A stretch of 64,000 nt of DNA from Axinella damicornis (lineage: Eukaryota; Porifera; Demospongiae; Axinellida; Axinellidae): positions 12,491,751 to 12,555,750 of the forward strand of contig OZ007513.1 of the NCBI GenBank assembly GCA_963931865.1, written 5' to 3'. Below are positions 18,991 to 32,107 of the stretch, one piece after another. The notes under the pieces are model-generated. The model did no database searches. It was not told the origin of the DNA and was given only the letters and a program-made list of their open reading frames with translations. Position numbers and translations under genes: made by a program. Positions within the stretch are counted from its first letter, which is position 1. Each line of letters begins with the position of its first letter.

Positions 18991-21117
18991 GTATGTTGGT
19001 AGTTGTGAGTCACTACGGGCAAATCTCCTAAGCTTTATCACACAACTTAAAAATTGCTGGCATCTGCACAATTGCGCACCACAAGGTTTGCATGTACATC
19101 TACACAGGTGCACACAACTCACGAAATAAGGGAGATATGGTTCTGAAAACACCAGTTGATGCACTGGCAAGTCCCATCACCAAGCCCTGTGAATAAAGTT
19201 TGAAACACAGTACGATCTGAGTCAGTAGCCGTTTGTGAAAGAACATGGGGCCCCAGGATAGGCTGCTAGTGTATATGAATGTCATGTTTATCATAATTGC
19301 ACGTACACATGCATGGGGAATGCAACGTATAGGCATGCAATTACACTAATCAAGCCACTGCACAACAATCAACCATCTCCCACCTGGTACTGTCGACTGA
19401 TAGCATCTGAAAGTACCATCACGATACCAATTCTCGGGATACTAATTGCCATTCGAAAGAAAACTGCACCGACCATGAACTGAACAAAGTTTAGAGTGTG
19501 ATCCACGCTTCGACATATTGCCGGGCATGCATGGCAAAGTCTGTGGGTTAGTACAGAGTTTGGAATCCAGTGACAGTGATACTGACTTGAACTCAGAGAC
19601 TCACAAACGTTCATGGCAAGCTCGTATGCAGTTTTGTTCACAACTGGGTGTCGAGGGGAGAATGGTTCCATGAGCTGCAGTGACATAGCAGCAACAGCGA
19701 CCCCTTCCTCTGAAGCCATCACAGCAGTGGTGTTGTGCCGTAAGCTGTCATTCAACCATGGGCAGTCAGGGAGAACAGGTGGGCAGGGAGGAAGGCTAGT
19801 GTTGGAGACACCTGATGCAAGCTCGGGGTGGTGAAAAAGACTGAATTCAGTGCAGGGATCGTACGGTATTGACTGCCAATCTGCCATCAGTATTAGGCCA
19901 ATCGTGGACAAAATTATCCCCAAAATTGTGATAATGCGGCTGTTCAGTTTGATTGTTTGCAAGATTGGGCTGTGGAAAAAGAGGGGCAATTTTGTTGTTA
20001 TAGGCAGCGAAATACATCAAACCTTGAGAACTCCCTCAGTCATAGAACACCAATGCTCACTAAAGGTCAGTAGGCAATATAACATTAGCTGTGGTCGGGT
20101 GACAAGCAAGAATATGAAGCAAACAAGTAATCAGCTCTGAAACTCACACTATAAATGCACCGATGAGTGTAGGAATCAGCAGCACAAGAAGTAGGAAGTG
20201 TCCTTGACTGTGAACCCGAAGGAGTCACTCAGAATGGGGTTGAACAACTGATCATAGACGATGAACTTGGTAGTGATCAGCCCTCTTGCTATTATCAAGG
20301 AAGATATTATCTGAAGAACAGTTAAGAGAATTTTATGCAAGTGATAGCCACATCTAGAGGTAGTGCATATAAACTTCCTAGCATCATTCCTGATATCCAC
20401 ATAATAGAAGTACCCCCAGATAATGTATTGTCTGTGAAGTGTGAACCATCTTTCCCATGCTCTATGTACCAGTAGTTGCTAGTTACTACAGAGCTCCAGG
20501 TTGTACAAGTTAACCATTTACTGAAGCCAAGAGCAAATACAGCCACCAAACACCTGTTCCACTTGGGCAGTGGGTGCAACACCTAACTCCCAAGGAAGTC
20601 AAGCGAGAACCTGAAAGCTGCATGAAGGCTTCGCTTCCTCTCCATCCAGTGAACTAACCGGTGACTTCAAAGCGCAAGCAGTGTTTAACCTACTTAAATG
20701 CCCAGGACTAACCGGACAACTTCAAAGGAAAAGGCTCATTAACTATTCATGTTTTGTCTAAATAGTAATATCCACCACTAGTTAGTGTTTCAAGGATACC
20801 AAGATCACCACCAGATTGCTGACTGTCACTGCCTTTTTCCAGTTGGATATTTCTGGGAGTGTACACCCATACTTTTGGCGGACATTTTCACAATGGCACC
20901 TGCTTTCTCCACGGAACATTGCAAGCTGCAGGAGTATGTAGAGCACTCCGAGGATCACATTGTACCATCCTATTGATCTGAAGTGGTCAATAGGGAACTG
21001 TACCAGGATAGCAGCAACACCTGCAGTCAGAACAGGAAACTGCGTATCATGAGGTCGCACATCACTAGTCTAGTCCCGCCCCACGAACATCCCACGGTTA
21101 CCCATCCCACTTCTGTT

Positions 21118-21163
21118 ACACACACACACACACACACACATGCACACACACACACACACACAT
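21118..21163. repeat. (CA)n microsatellite
   Basis: About 20 CA units with one TG interruption, in intron 3 of copy 2. Confidence 0.95.
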
Positions 21164-24100
21164 ATTTAGATACATGTTGATATCAATATGTAGCTACAGT
21201 AACAAGCAGATCCTCACAATTAATGCAGGGTACACACAGATGTCACAAGCTGCAGCACGACCACACAGTACAAAAATACTATTCCCCTCTCATGAGGCAC
21301 TATATAATTATAACACTAATTTTAACCTATATCAGATTGTTTTGTGAGGGGTACTGTATACATTATGCACATGGCTAATTAATTTCCTTCAAAGCTTGTT
21401 AAAATACTGTGAACAGACCTGGTCCGAACAGAAACCCAACATTGGCAGCAACTCCGTAGAATGAGAACAGCCGGTCCTTCACCTTTGTTATCTTCTGCTC
21501 CTCCCTAACCCTCTCTTCCTTCCTTAGTGTCTCCAGGTACAGTGGATAGCTCACTCCAACGTATGAAAAAGCCAGTACATTTGCCAAGCTGCTAAACATG
21601 CCTGAAAGCACTTGTGAGGTGATCATCATCCAGCCATTAATGGCCGTGGCATAGAACACAAAGGCAGTGATGTCAATCAGAAGGGCCAGCATGGTACTGT
21701 ACCAAAAGGGGATTTTGCTGGCAATGTAACCAGCAAATATCGCTCCTAGGAATTCACCAATGCTATACGCTGCAATTGTCCAGTGGTAGGAGGTCTCAGG
21801 GAGGCCGAGACCTGCATGGCTCGATCTGCAATACGAGGAGGGGGGGGATACCTAGCACCAACATACTTCACTACTGGAGTGTTGATAATTGATTGATTGA
21901 TTGGGGCCAAAAGGCACAGCAAACCATTGCTACCACATCTAATGGCTAAGCTAAATGTTCATCACTATATCTGTCACCCTGCCAGTACAAGGAAGTGCAC
22001 GTACGTACAGTGAGTGGGCATGCGTATGCATGTGTGTGTGCACGTGCAGTTTTTTTCTCTATAGCCTCATTCCCAGGCCCCGCCCCCCGAGAATGAGGCT
22101 AGTATTCTCCACGTCCGTCATCAGTCATCCAGCAATTAACAAGGTTCGGGGTTTGGGAAGATTGTTAGAGTAATTACTGTTAGTACAAGGAAGTGCATGT
22201 ACAGTGTGTGACAGTGAGTGTGCATGCGTGTGTGTGCGCGCACGTGCATGCAGGTCAGCGACAATCAGGTTTGGGGTTTAGTTCACTGGGGAGATGGTTT
22301 AGAATAATAAGCATGTATGTGGATGTGCATGGACATGTGTGTTTTCTTTCATATAGGGCTGTACCTTGCCCTCCCTCCCTGTTCCACTGAGCTGCAGGGC
22401 TGTTGGGTTAGTCACAAACTGGTGGAGGGATGGCAAAACAGAGCTGTAGTTGGCCACCCTCAGAGTGGCCAGTAGTATCAGGAAGAACCAGTTCCACTTC
22501 AGTCTACAGATCTCCTTATCTGAGGATGTGATTACAATGCAAGAGATTTAGCAGCAATTTCTCCAATCTTGGTCCACTCATTTTCAATTTTGACCGAGTT
22601 TTGGGCTTCAGCCTATTGCAGCCGTTGCACTTGATTTAATGAAAATTGTTGCCCTATAGTCACAGACTGTATACAGTAGCTAGCATGAGCAAAACTAACT
22701 CAAGTTGTTGGTGATCACTGACTGGATTGGTTTTGTGAAAGGACTGTTGCCAGGTAGCTACCTGAATTTTCGGATGATTTGGAACTAGTAGGAAATCACC
22801 TCAAGGTCTGGCCATTCAAGATTCTGCACAATTAACCTATAGTTCTCTTCCCCTTGTTTATGTAGTCTCCAACACAAATACTTTTAGCTACAGTACCTGT
22901 GGCTTAGCTACACAGGCTAACCTAGCCAATGTGCGGTCTATTTCACTTTGTGGTTGCCTGGATGCAAAGATCACCACTGGCAGCCTGGCAATGGCTAATT
23001 CACACACCGCTATTGCTACCACAGTTATGTCTAATTTCGATGCCTCGATCTCTTCATCACCTTCTGCGGTTCTCTTTGTTCCCCTTCGACAGCAGCTGCA
23101 ACACCGTCCACAGCGCCGGCTGGAATGGCAGTATTCACACAGCATACCTTCTGTAATGCTGACGTAGTAAGTAACAAGAAGTATAGATCAGCTATATCTC
23201 ACGATTGAGGCATCACTCCAATAATTATGTGCTGCAGTAACAATCTTAAGACCATTTCACTAGCATTGTTGACCGTGTTTTGACTGACTATAATAACTCT
23301 TGATCGATCCCTCACATTTTACGATGTGCAGAAATGTCGCAGCCCCACCCCTTTCTTAGTGTATGGGATCCAGACAGCCAATCCATTTTGGAACCACTTG
23401 AACAAAATGGCTGGTTGGTACAAGAACTCAAGACTAGCATTAATGTTAACCTCGTTCCCAGGCCATCGCCCAGCTTTTCGTCACTTACAGTGCGGAAAAA
23501 GCAGGAGAGGGCCTGGGATAATTCATCACGTGTGACATCAGGGTAGAGAGAACTTAATTGAACGTGGGTACACTGACTATGCAGCACGAAGCCGGCTCAT
23601 TCAGCGCTCGACCATTAGCTGCGTGGAGATCGACGGCAGCCGTGCTCTATGTGAACAGTAAGTGTCGAGAACGATTCATGTAAACCTGGAAATGGGTCAT
23701 TTTGGCATTCATTTTGGCCACTTCTCAGCGAGGCCATGGAACGGCCGTCTTGGCGTCTCACCCAGAACCTGGTGCGATTCCGGAGTCTTTGAGCAGGAAT
23801 AATGCAGCTGCTGAGTAGTACGGGACGACGTGATAACGCTGTCAGCCATACAACTGCCTCTATAAGAACTACACGCTCTGGTATAAAATTATAGTATATT
23901 CATACAGGACTTGTGGTTTTGATTGCCCACACGCAATTAAACGTGACGTTCTCACGTAATAAATTATCCCAGGCTCTCCCCCTTTCTCGTGCATGGGAGA
24001 GCCTGGGAACAAGGCTACATTAATGTCGGGTAGCAGATATTGGTTTGGAGAACTGGATAAGTTCATGTGAATCGGAATTCCATCAAAAACACTATTGCAT

Positions 24101-24568
24101 AATATTATGCTTCTGTATGATTTTGCGGCACATGAAGAATGGACCACGATCAGTTAGTTCCCAGGTTTGGGCTGCATGGTACCGCATAGCTAAGCGGAAT
24201 CCTGGTACGATAGCAGGTAATGGTGAGCCAGTTTGTGCCTTATCAGTGCAATGTAATCATTGAGCTGTCAAATGCAGCGAGAAGGTAGCCTCGAGCCTAG
24301 CAACGAGACTAGCGATAAGACATGTATAATTAGTATTCCACCACCCAGATATGATTGCATAGGAATCACTTACAAAGTACGGTCGCCACGAAGATTGATG
24401 GACAAAGTTTACTGCTCCTTCAGAACGGCTCAGTATCTCCCCCCACGAGCTCACCAACAAGCGCGTGTTTGACCTTCAGTTATAATTAATGCATGCATGG
24501 GGTTAATATAGCCAGAGTAATTAATGCACAACCGACATCTATAGCGCGCCGTAACCTCAATGTCTGCT

Positions 24569-24702
24569 TGGTCTCGCGGGCCGGCCAGACTTTCGCGGCG
24601 GAGGGGAGGGCGGCGCGCCGCCTCCCCTCCGCGCGCCGCGAACGTCTGGCCCGCGCGCCGCCCTCCCCTCCGCGCGCCGCGAACGTCTGGCCCGCGAGAC
24701 TA
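24569..24702. repeat. GC-rich hairpin element in unit 2
   Basis: Starts GTCTCGCGGGCC and ends GGCCCGCGAGAC. The interior repeats CCTCCCCTCCGCGCGCCGCG and its complement. Units 1 and 3 lack it at the same place (unit 1: TCTGCTATAGTTACTAAC). A mobile hairpin is likely. Confidence 0.8.
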
Positions 24703-25029
24703 ATGTTACTAACCTCGCCTCAGCTACGTGTAGCTAGATAGCTATATGCACCGGGAGGCAAAGCGTCGATCTGGTGACCTCAGTTAGGCTGGTGACCTCA
24801 GTTTACAGTGCTGTCTCTTCCGCCTGCAAAGGGAGAATTGGAAATCTGAGGTCACTGCAACAAAATCAAAGCTGAGATCATACGTTACAGACTACAACGA
24901 GACAGAACAGAAGGATACGTACAGAGAGCAATGGTGAAGTCCCACAGAACTCTGCTGGCTCGCCTGAGAGGGGAACAGATATGTTTTGCAGTTGTGGAAG
25001 AGAGAAAGTGTAGACTTGCATTGCAATTC

Positions 25030-25166
25030 AGGCATGGCGGAGGATGAGCAGTATTCAGGCATGGCGGAGGATGAGCAGTATTCAGGCATGGCGGAGGATG
25101 AGCAGCATTCAGGCATGGCGGAGGATGAGCAGCATTCAGGCATGGCGGAGGATGAGCAGTATTCAG
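25030..25166. repeat. 27-bp tandem repeat (5 copies)
   Basis: Unit ATTCAGGCATGGCGGAGGATG plus six bases. It is an expansion of the first codons of the 41-residue ORF seen once in units 1 and 3, and stays in frame as repeated GMAEDEQYS. Confidence 0.92.
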
Positions 25167-25559
25167 TCTGTGTGGGTACGTTGCCCTGGTTTGAAGAAAG
25201 CCAGGAGCCCTCAGCTGTGTTTGACGGAGAAAGCTCAACCAGGCTTTGCATGAAGCCAGTGTTGCAGGACAGTAACTGACAGACATTTCTAGACAGTCGC
25301 TTTGCCAAACTTTTATGATTATGTAGCTAATGTGTTGTAGTCTACTTTAGTCTTTCATTGCTAATAACGTAGGCACTGAGAGTTCATAACAAATAATTAT
25401 GAGTGTGCAACTGCCATATGGTTTCCACCATCAGTGGTTCGAAGTAGTAGCAGCTGCATGCTCCTAGATAGTAAATGTGAAATCTAGTATATACTTATAG
25501 CTACTTTGCTCTCATATCACAAGCCAGTATATAAGAGTGTCACTTTAAAGCTAGTTTCC

Positions 25560-25712
25560 TCGTGGAGGTTGCTCACAAAGGGATTCAACAAGAAATGCAT
25601 CTCTTCCTTGAAATTCACATGGAGGTTGCTCACAAAGAGAGTCAACAAGAACTGCATCGAAATTCACGTGGAGGTTGCTCACAAAGAGAGTCAACAAGAA
25701 CTGCATCCATAA
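25560..25712. repeat. Tandem repeat of about 45 bp (3 copies)
   Basis: Three copies of GGAGGTTGCTCACAAAG followed by TCAACAAGAACTGCATC, between units 2 and 3. Confidence 0.85.
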
Positions 25713-25858
25713 TTGGATTGGCAAATTGTAAATGAGGGTCAATTTGAAAACTAATGGAGATCTTCAATACAAAGCTAATGTACAAGATAGTAATGAGCCA
25801 GTGCTGATGTAAATTATTGTGGAGCTCAAAACATCAGAAACAACAATGACTTAGCTAG

Positions 25859-28800
25859 TTATTTCTTCTCTTCTGTATGTAGTAGTTCGGACATTTCAGT
25901 GGCATCTTCCTCATCTGAAAGACTGGGCTCCTTCTCACCAGGACTGGTCTCACTGCTGACAGGAGCAGCTGTGCTCCCTACTTGTACCTGCAGCTTCTCT
26001 TTCATTCTGCCCAGTTTGCGGTAGAGCAGTAGCAGAGTGAGTACGACAGGGATCTGAAGTGATATCACTATGGACATCGCCAAAAATGTCCGTTTCTTTG
26101 CTCCTTCATAGGCAGCACCAACTGTAGGGCAGAGTGTGAACTCATTGGTCACTGATTGGTATGACCACACTTCATCAAAGCAACCAGGTGGATGGTCTCG
26201 GTACTGCTTTTGCTTTGCCGTTCACGTCACAACACTTCATCCATTAATTTGATGCATGTGAAAGATTGTTATGGAAGCATGCAATAAGGAATGAACCAGC
26301 ATCGTTCTCCTCCCATGTGGCCTGGGAACGGGGCTAGGAATGAACAAGCCTCATTCCCAGGCATTTGGAATAGGCAACAAGTTTGCATGAGAATTCGGTC
26401 TCCCAAAGATTTAGTGCTATACCATTTGTATCAATAATGAAAGGAGCCCATAATTAGAAGGAGCTTCCAACTTGGCATTACAGCCACAGAACACTGTCGT
26501 GTTCATTCAAACAGCAGCAACCTAACCTTGCCCTTATTTGGAACCTCTTTAACATAACATGAGCTGGCCTTCCTGTAGTCTAAGTAGGTGTTGGCCTGCC
26601 CGCTGGCTCGTGAATAAATTACTTTATGTGACCTCAGTATGTTCCCACTTGCCATATGTATTATTGTCCACTTTTATACAAGACTTTTTCTGGTAGTTGG
26701 ACGCTCCTTCTCGTTTTGGGCTCCTGATACTAACCATGCATGCATATGTTGGTAGTTGGGAGTCAAACACGGTGAATCGTTATCAACACAGAGCAAATCT
26801 CCTAAGCTTTTTCACACAACTTAAAAATTGCTGGCTTGTACACAATTGTGCACCACAAGGAAGGGTTTGCAGACATGCAGTCTTTATACGTGAACACAGG
26901 CGCACACAACTCACCAAATAAGGGAGCGATAGCTCTGAAAACACCAGTGGATGCACTAGCAAGTCCCATCACCAAGCCCTGTGAATAAAGTTTGAAACAC
27001 AGTATATACAGCTGAAACGGTCTGGTTGCTTGAGTCAGTTAGCAGTTTGTGAAAGAACATGGGGGCCCGGGATATATAGGCTGTTAATATTAGTTAGCGT
27101 ATATGAATGTCATGATTGCACATACACATGGGGATTAACCTGGAAATGCAACATAAAGGCAATTACACTAATCAAGCCACTGCACAACAATCAATCATCT
27201 CCCACCTGATACTGTCGACTGACAACATCTGATAAGACTATCACGATACCAATTCTCGGGATACTAATTGCGATTCGGAAGACGACTGCACCGACCATGA
27301 ACTGAACAAAGTTGAGAGTGCGATCTACACTTCGACAGATCGGTGGGCATGCATGGCAAAGTCTGTGAGTTATTACAGAGTTTGGGATCCAGTGACAGTG
27401 ATACTGACTTGAACTCAGAGACTCACAAACGTTCATGGCAAACTTGTATGCAATCTCATTCACAACTGTGTGTCGAGGGGAGAATGGTTCCATGTGCTGC
27501 AGTGACACAGTGGCAACAGCGACCTCCTCCTCTGAAGTCATCACAGCAGTGGTGTTGTGCCATAAGCTGTCATTCAACCATGGGCAGTCAGGGAGAACAG
27601 TTGGGCAGGGAGGAAGGCTAGTGTTGGAGACACCTGATATAAGCTCGGGGTGGTGATAAAGACTGAATTCAGTGCAGGGGTCGTACGGTATTGACTGCCA
27701 ATCCGCCATCAGTGTTAGGCCAATTGCAGACAAAATAGTCCCCAAAACTGTGATTATGCGGCTGTTCAGTTTGATCGTTTGCAAGATTGGGCTGTGGAAA
27801 AATAGGGGCAATTCATTTTGTTGTTAGGCATCTCATTAGCTGTGGTCGGGTGACCAGCAAGAATATGAAGCAATCCAGTAATCAGCTCTGAAACTTACAC
27901 AATGAATGCACTAAGGTGTGCAGGAACCAGCAGCACAAAGAAGTACGAAGTGTCCTTGACTGTGAACCCGAAGGAATCACTCAGAATGGGATTGAACAAC
28001 TCTTCATAGATGACATACTTGGAGGTTATCAGCCCCCTTGCTATTATCAAGGAAGATATTATCTGAAGAACAGTTAAGAGAATTTTATGCAAGTGATCTC
28101 AAAAGCCAGCCTCGGACATAATAATACTAAGTGCTTGATCTGTGTCACTTTCCTACTACTGAACATGTTTTCATAGTCATCTGTTTCGCTGTCTGCATCA
28201 CACAAAATGTTAATTGCCAGCGACATCAAAGTGCTAGCGGGTGTTAAATACCAATACCCAGGACTAACTGGAAGGAAAACGCTTATTAATTATTCATGTA
28301 TGGTCTAAGTAGTAATATATATCCACCATGCCCTATAGTGTTTCCAGGATATCATGATCACCACCAGATTGCTGACTGTCACTGTCCTTTTCCAGTTGGA
28401 TATTTCTGGTAGTGTACACCCATACTTTTGGCGGACATTTTCACAATGGCACCTGCTTTCTCCACGGAACATTACAAACTGCAGGAGTATGTTGAGCACT
28501 CCGAGGATCACATTGTACCATCCTATTGATCTGAAGTGGTCAATAGGGAACTGTACCAGGATAGCAGCAACACCTGCAGTCACAACAGGAAACTGTCATG
28601 TAGCAATATAAACAGTATACATGTTGACATCAATATTTACAGTACAAGCAGATCCTCACAATGCACAGATGACACAAGCTGCAGTATGATGACCACAAAG
28701 CACAAAAAGAGCCCACCAGCTTCTGCTACAGTCTACAGTTAAAATATTAAAGGGAAGGTGATATTTGGACTGCATGAATGCACCATGAGGCCTTCCCCTC

Positions 28801-30664
28801 TGAAGAGGCACTATAAACACTAACTTTGACCTATATAGCAGACTGTTGTGTGAGGGGTATTGCATACTTACGCTAATTGATTTCCTTCAAGCCTGTTAAA
28901 ATACTGTGAACAGACCTGGTCCGAACAGAAACCCAACATGGGCAGCAACTCCGTAGAATGAGAACAGCCGGTCCTTCACCTTTGTTGTCTTCTGCTGCTC
29001 CCTAACCCTCTCTTCGTTCCCTAGTGCCTCCAGGTACAGCGGATAGCTCACTCCAAAGTATGCAAAAGCTAGTACATTTGCCAAGCTGCTAAACATGCCT
29101 GCAAGCACTTGTGAGGTGATCATCATCCAGCCATTAATGGCTGTGGCATAGAACACAAAGCCAGTGATGTCAATCAGAAGGGCCAGCATCGTGCTATACC
29201 AAAAGGGGATTCTGCTGACGATGTAACCAGCAAATATCGCTCCTAGGACTTCACCAATGCAATATGCTGCAATTGTCCAGTGGTAGAAGGTCTCTGAGAG
29301 GCCAAGACCGGGCTCGATCTGTAATGTACAAAAAGTGAAGTGTGACCAGATTTCACTTCTTGTCATTACTATTTGATAACCAAGGAAATCTGTATCTCCG
29401 ACCCAGTAGGTTTTCATGCAGGTCCTGGGCCCCATTAATGGGGGGTGGTGATGACATCATCACTGAAATCGCTTGATTTACATATGATAAACGGAATGGC
29501 ATGCCACGCTTCAACAGAAAAAACAACGGCTTTAGTGAGATTTGAACCTAGGACTGAGTGTGAGATGAGCACTCTCACAACCCCTGATAATCACAAATCA
29601 CATGGCAGACTCTGCATGTGATCCATGGGGAAAGGGGGGGGGGGGGGGGGGGGGGGGGTCACACTGCCAGTACAAGGAAGTGCATGTACAGTGAGCTTGA
29701 GCATGCATGCACATGGCCATGCCCCCTGGGAACGAGGCTAGTATTTTCCATGTCATGCAGTCATCAGGCATTAACAAGGTTCGGGGTATTGTTAATTTGG
29801 GGAGATTGTTAGAGTAATTTGAAATGCATGTTCATGCATGTGTATGTGCACTGCTAGTGCAAGGAAGTGCATGCACAGTGAGTGTGCACGGACGTGTGTT
29901 TTCTTTCACACACATGTACTACCTATAGGGCTGTACCTTGCCCTCCCTCCCAGTTCCACTGAGCTGCAGGGCTGTTGGGTTAGTCACAAACTGATGGAGG
30001 GATGGCAAAAGAGAAGTGATGTTGGCCACTTTCAGAGTGGCCAACAGCATCAGAAAGAACCAGTTCCACCTCAGTCTACAAATCTCCTTATCTGAGGATG
30101 TGGTTACAATGTAAAATCACACACTCAGCAGCAAATGTCTCCAAACTTGGTCCATTCAATTTTAGTGCCATCAATTTTGACAGAGTTTCAGGCTTCAGCC
30201 TTTTGCAGCCGTTGCTCTTGAAAATTGTTGCCCTATAGTCACAGACTGTATACAGTAGCAAAACTAAACTCAAGGTGTTGGTGATCACTGACTGGCTTGG
30301 GTTTGTGAAAGGACTGTTGCCAGGTCCCCGAATGGTCGGATGATTTGGAACTATCAGGAAATCACCTCAAGGAATTTTAGGTCTGGCCATTCAAGATTCT
30401 GCCTTAACCTATAGCTTGTTCTCTTCCCCTTGCTAATATAGACAAATACTTGTGGGTTGCCTGGCTGCAAAGATCACCACTAGCAGCCTGGCAATGCCGG
30501 CTAATTTCACACACTGCTATTTAAATTGCTACCACAGTTATGTCTAATTTCGAATTCGATGCCTCGATCTCTTTATCACCTTCTGCGGTTCTCTTTGTTC
30601 CCCTTCGACAGCAGCTGTAACACCGTCCACAGCTCCGGCTGGAATGGCAGCATTCACACAGCAT
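25859..30664 (-). CDS. MFS transporter, MFSD8/CLN7-like, copy 3 (8 exons, intact)
   Basis: Exons 30664-30580, 30091-29937, 29318-28916, 28573-28362, 28062-27899, 27791-27206, 26978-26915 and 26121-25859 sum to 1932 bp, a closed 643-residue frame. N-terminus MLCECCHSSRSCGRCYSCC. Exon 3 gives YHWTIAAYCIGEVLGAIFAG and the FLFGPG end of helix 5. Exon 6 carries the long luminal-type loop with N-T-S, N-D-S and N-T-T sequons. Exon 8 gives the last helix, the RKLGRMKEKL linker and the acidic tail with TEMSELL. The donor after exon 7 is TTTG|GTGAGT, giving V at the junction where copy 1 has L. Introns are the least invaded of the array, so this copy is a good reference for empty sites. Confidence 0.82.
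29418..29605 (-). mobile_element. tRNA-derived SINE in intron 2, copy 3
   Basis: Ortholog of the SINE at 9690-9885, with the B-box core at 29539-29548 (reverse complement GGTTCAAATC) and the same GGGGCCCAGGACCTG end. Confidence 0.6.
29632..29658. repeat. Poly-G tract
   Basis: A run of about 26 G directly beside the SINE head. Copies 1 and 2 have 7-8 G here, so it is an expanded homopolymer with uncertain length. Confidence 0.9.
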
Positions 30665-31492
30665 ACCTCCTGCAATGCTGACGTAGTAAGTAACAAGAAG
30701 TATAGATCTCATGATTGAGGCATCACTCCAATACATGCTGCAGTAACGATAACATTTCACTACCAATAAGTGGGGCTGAGGGCCGTGTTTTGACTGACTA
30801 CAATTATATTAGCTCTTGATCGATCACTCACAGTGTACTATGTGCAGAAACGTCGCAGCCCCGCCCCTATCTTAGTGCATGGGATCCAGGCAGCCAATTG
30901 CTAACTGCATTTCGGCAAAGTACAGTGAATGGAACCACTTGAACAAACTGGCTGATGGCTGCAAGAACCGAAGACTGTCACCGTCAGGCAGAAGATATTG
31001 GTTTGGAGATTCGAACTGGATAACGTCGAGTGAACCAGAATTCCATCGGACACTCAAAAACACTATTGCATAATGATATGCCAACACGCTTCTGTATGAT
31101 TGTGCACACCTGAAGAATGTTCCCTAGCCTCGAACCCATGCAGGTGCAGAGGCGTGGCTATGAGTTCCCAAGGTTGGGATGAAACCTGCATGGTACCGCA
31201 TACGCGGAATCCTTGTACAATAGCAGGTAATGGTGAGCCAGTTTGTGCCTTATCAGTGCATTGTAATCATTGAGCTGTCAAATGCAGCGAGAAGGTAGCC
31301 TCGAGCCTGCCAACGAGGCTAGTGAGAAGACATGCATAATATTCCACCACCCAGATATGATTGCATAGGAATCACTTACAAAATACGAAGATTGATGGAG
31401 GAAGTTTACTGCTCATTCAGAACGCCTCAGTATCTCCCCACGTGCACACGAGCATGAATGGGAAGGGTTAATTAACCTCGTACCCAGGCGCG

Positions 31493-31522
31493 CCCTCACG
31501 CGGAACGCGTTCCGCGTGAGGG
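31493..31522. repeat. Perfect 30-bp palindrome
   Basis: CCCTCACGCGGAACG followed by its exact reverse complement. It replaces a segment that units 1 and 2 keep, just upstream of the conserved GCACCGAGAGGCAAAG text. Confidence 0.9.
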
Positions 31523-31678
31523 TATGCACCGAGAGGCAAAGTATCGATCTGGTGACCTCAGTTACATTGCTGTCTCTTCCGCCTGCAAAGGGAGAATTGG
31601 AAATCAGAGGGGAACAGATATGTTTGCCTCCTTCAAGTTGCGGAAGAGAGAAATTGTAAGACTAGCGGCAATTCAGGC

Positions 31679-31804
31679 ATGGCTGAGGATGAGCAGCATT
31701 TCTGTGTGGGTTGCCCCGGTTTGAAGAAAGCCGGGAGCCCTCTGCTGTGTTTGATAGAGAAAGCTCAACCAGGCTTTGGGGTGTTACAAGACCATGACAA
31801 ATAA
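31679..31804 (+). CDS. 41-residue ORF upstream of transporter copy 3
   Basis: Unit 3 counterpart of 12119-12244, starting MAEDEQHFCVG, with the same length and stop. It lies about 1 kb upstream of transporter exon 1 on the opposite strand. Function unknown; may not be translated. Confidence 0.25.
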   Translation: MAEDEQHFCVGCPGLKKAGSPLLCLIEKAQPGFGVLQDHDK

Positions 31805-31849
31805 TTTATCACATTTGCAACAGGCAAATGCTGATAGTCGCATTGCCAA

Positions 31850-32096
31850 TGGGCTATTCCATTAATCAAGGATACACCCCCTATTGACGAGTTAGCTATT
31901 TGCGTACCCCGGGACAGAAAATGCGCCTTCTCCACCGTGCGGCAGACGTTAGTATACGGAAATATGCGGAAATATGCGGAAAATTACGGAAAATTTACGG
32001 AGATTTACAACAGAATACGGAAACTCGGCGAATCCCCGTAGGACAAATTAGTTACTCGTCAATAGGGGGTGTATCCCTATTTAATGGAATAGCCCA
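31850..32096. mobile_element. Short TIR element (247 bp)
   Basis: Terminal inverted repeats of about 42 bp starting TGGGCTATTCCATTAA and containing GGATACACCCCCTATTG. The middle is rich in TACGGAAA repeats. Unit 1 has the uninterrupted site GCCATATAATTATC at 12286, so this is an insertion. The target duplication is at most 1-2 bp and ambiguous. Confidence 0.85.
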
Positions 32097-32107
32097 ATAT
32101 AATTATC

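Larger units (their letters stand above)
17845..23145 (-). pseudogene. MFSD8/CLN7-like transporter copy 2, frameshifted
   Basis: All eight exons are recognisable: 23145-23061, 22519-22365, 21825-21419, 21020-20809, 20310-20148, 19969-19384, 19186-19123, 18108-17845. Three exons have abnormal lengths. Exon 3 is 407 bp, not 403: extra bases after the acceptor cause a stop within ten codons. Exon 5 is 163 bp, not 164: one T of a TTT run is lost. Exon 8 is 264 bp, not 263: one extra base in a GGGG run makes the frame end at 17936, losing the acidic tail and its ExxxLL signal. Intron 2 is deleted up to the exon 3 acceptor. Two of the three changes are in homopolymers, so sequencing error is possible for those, but the 4-bp change is not of that kind. 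Probably non-functional. Confidence 0.8.
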
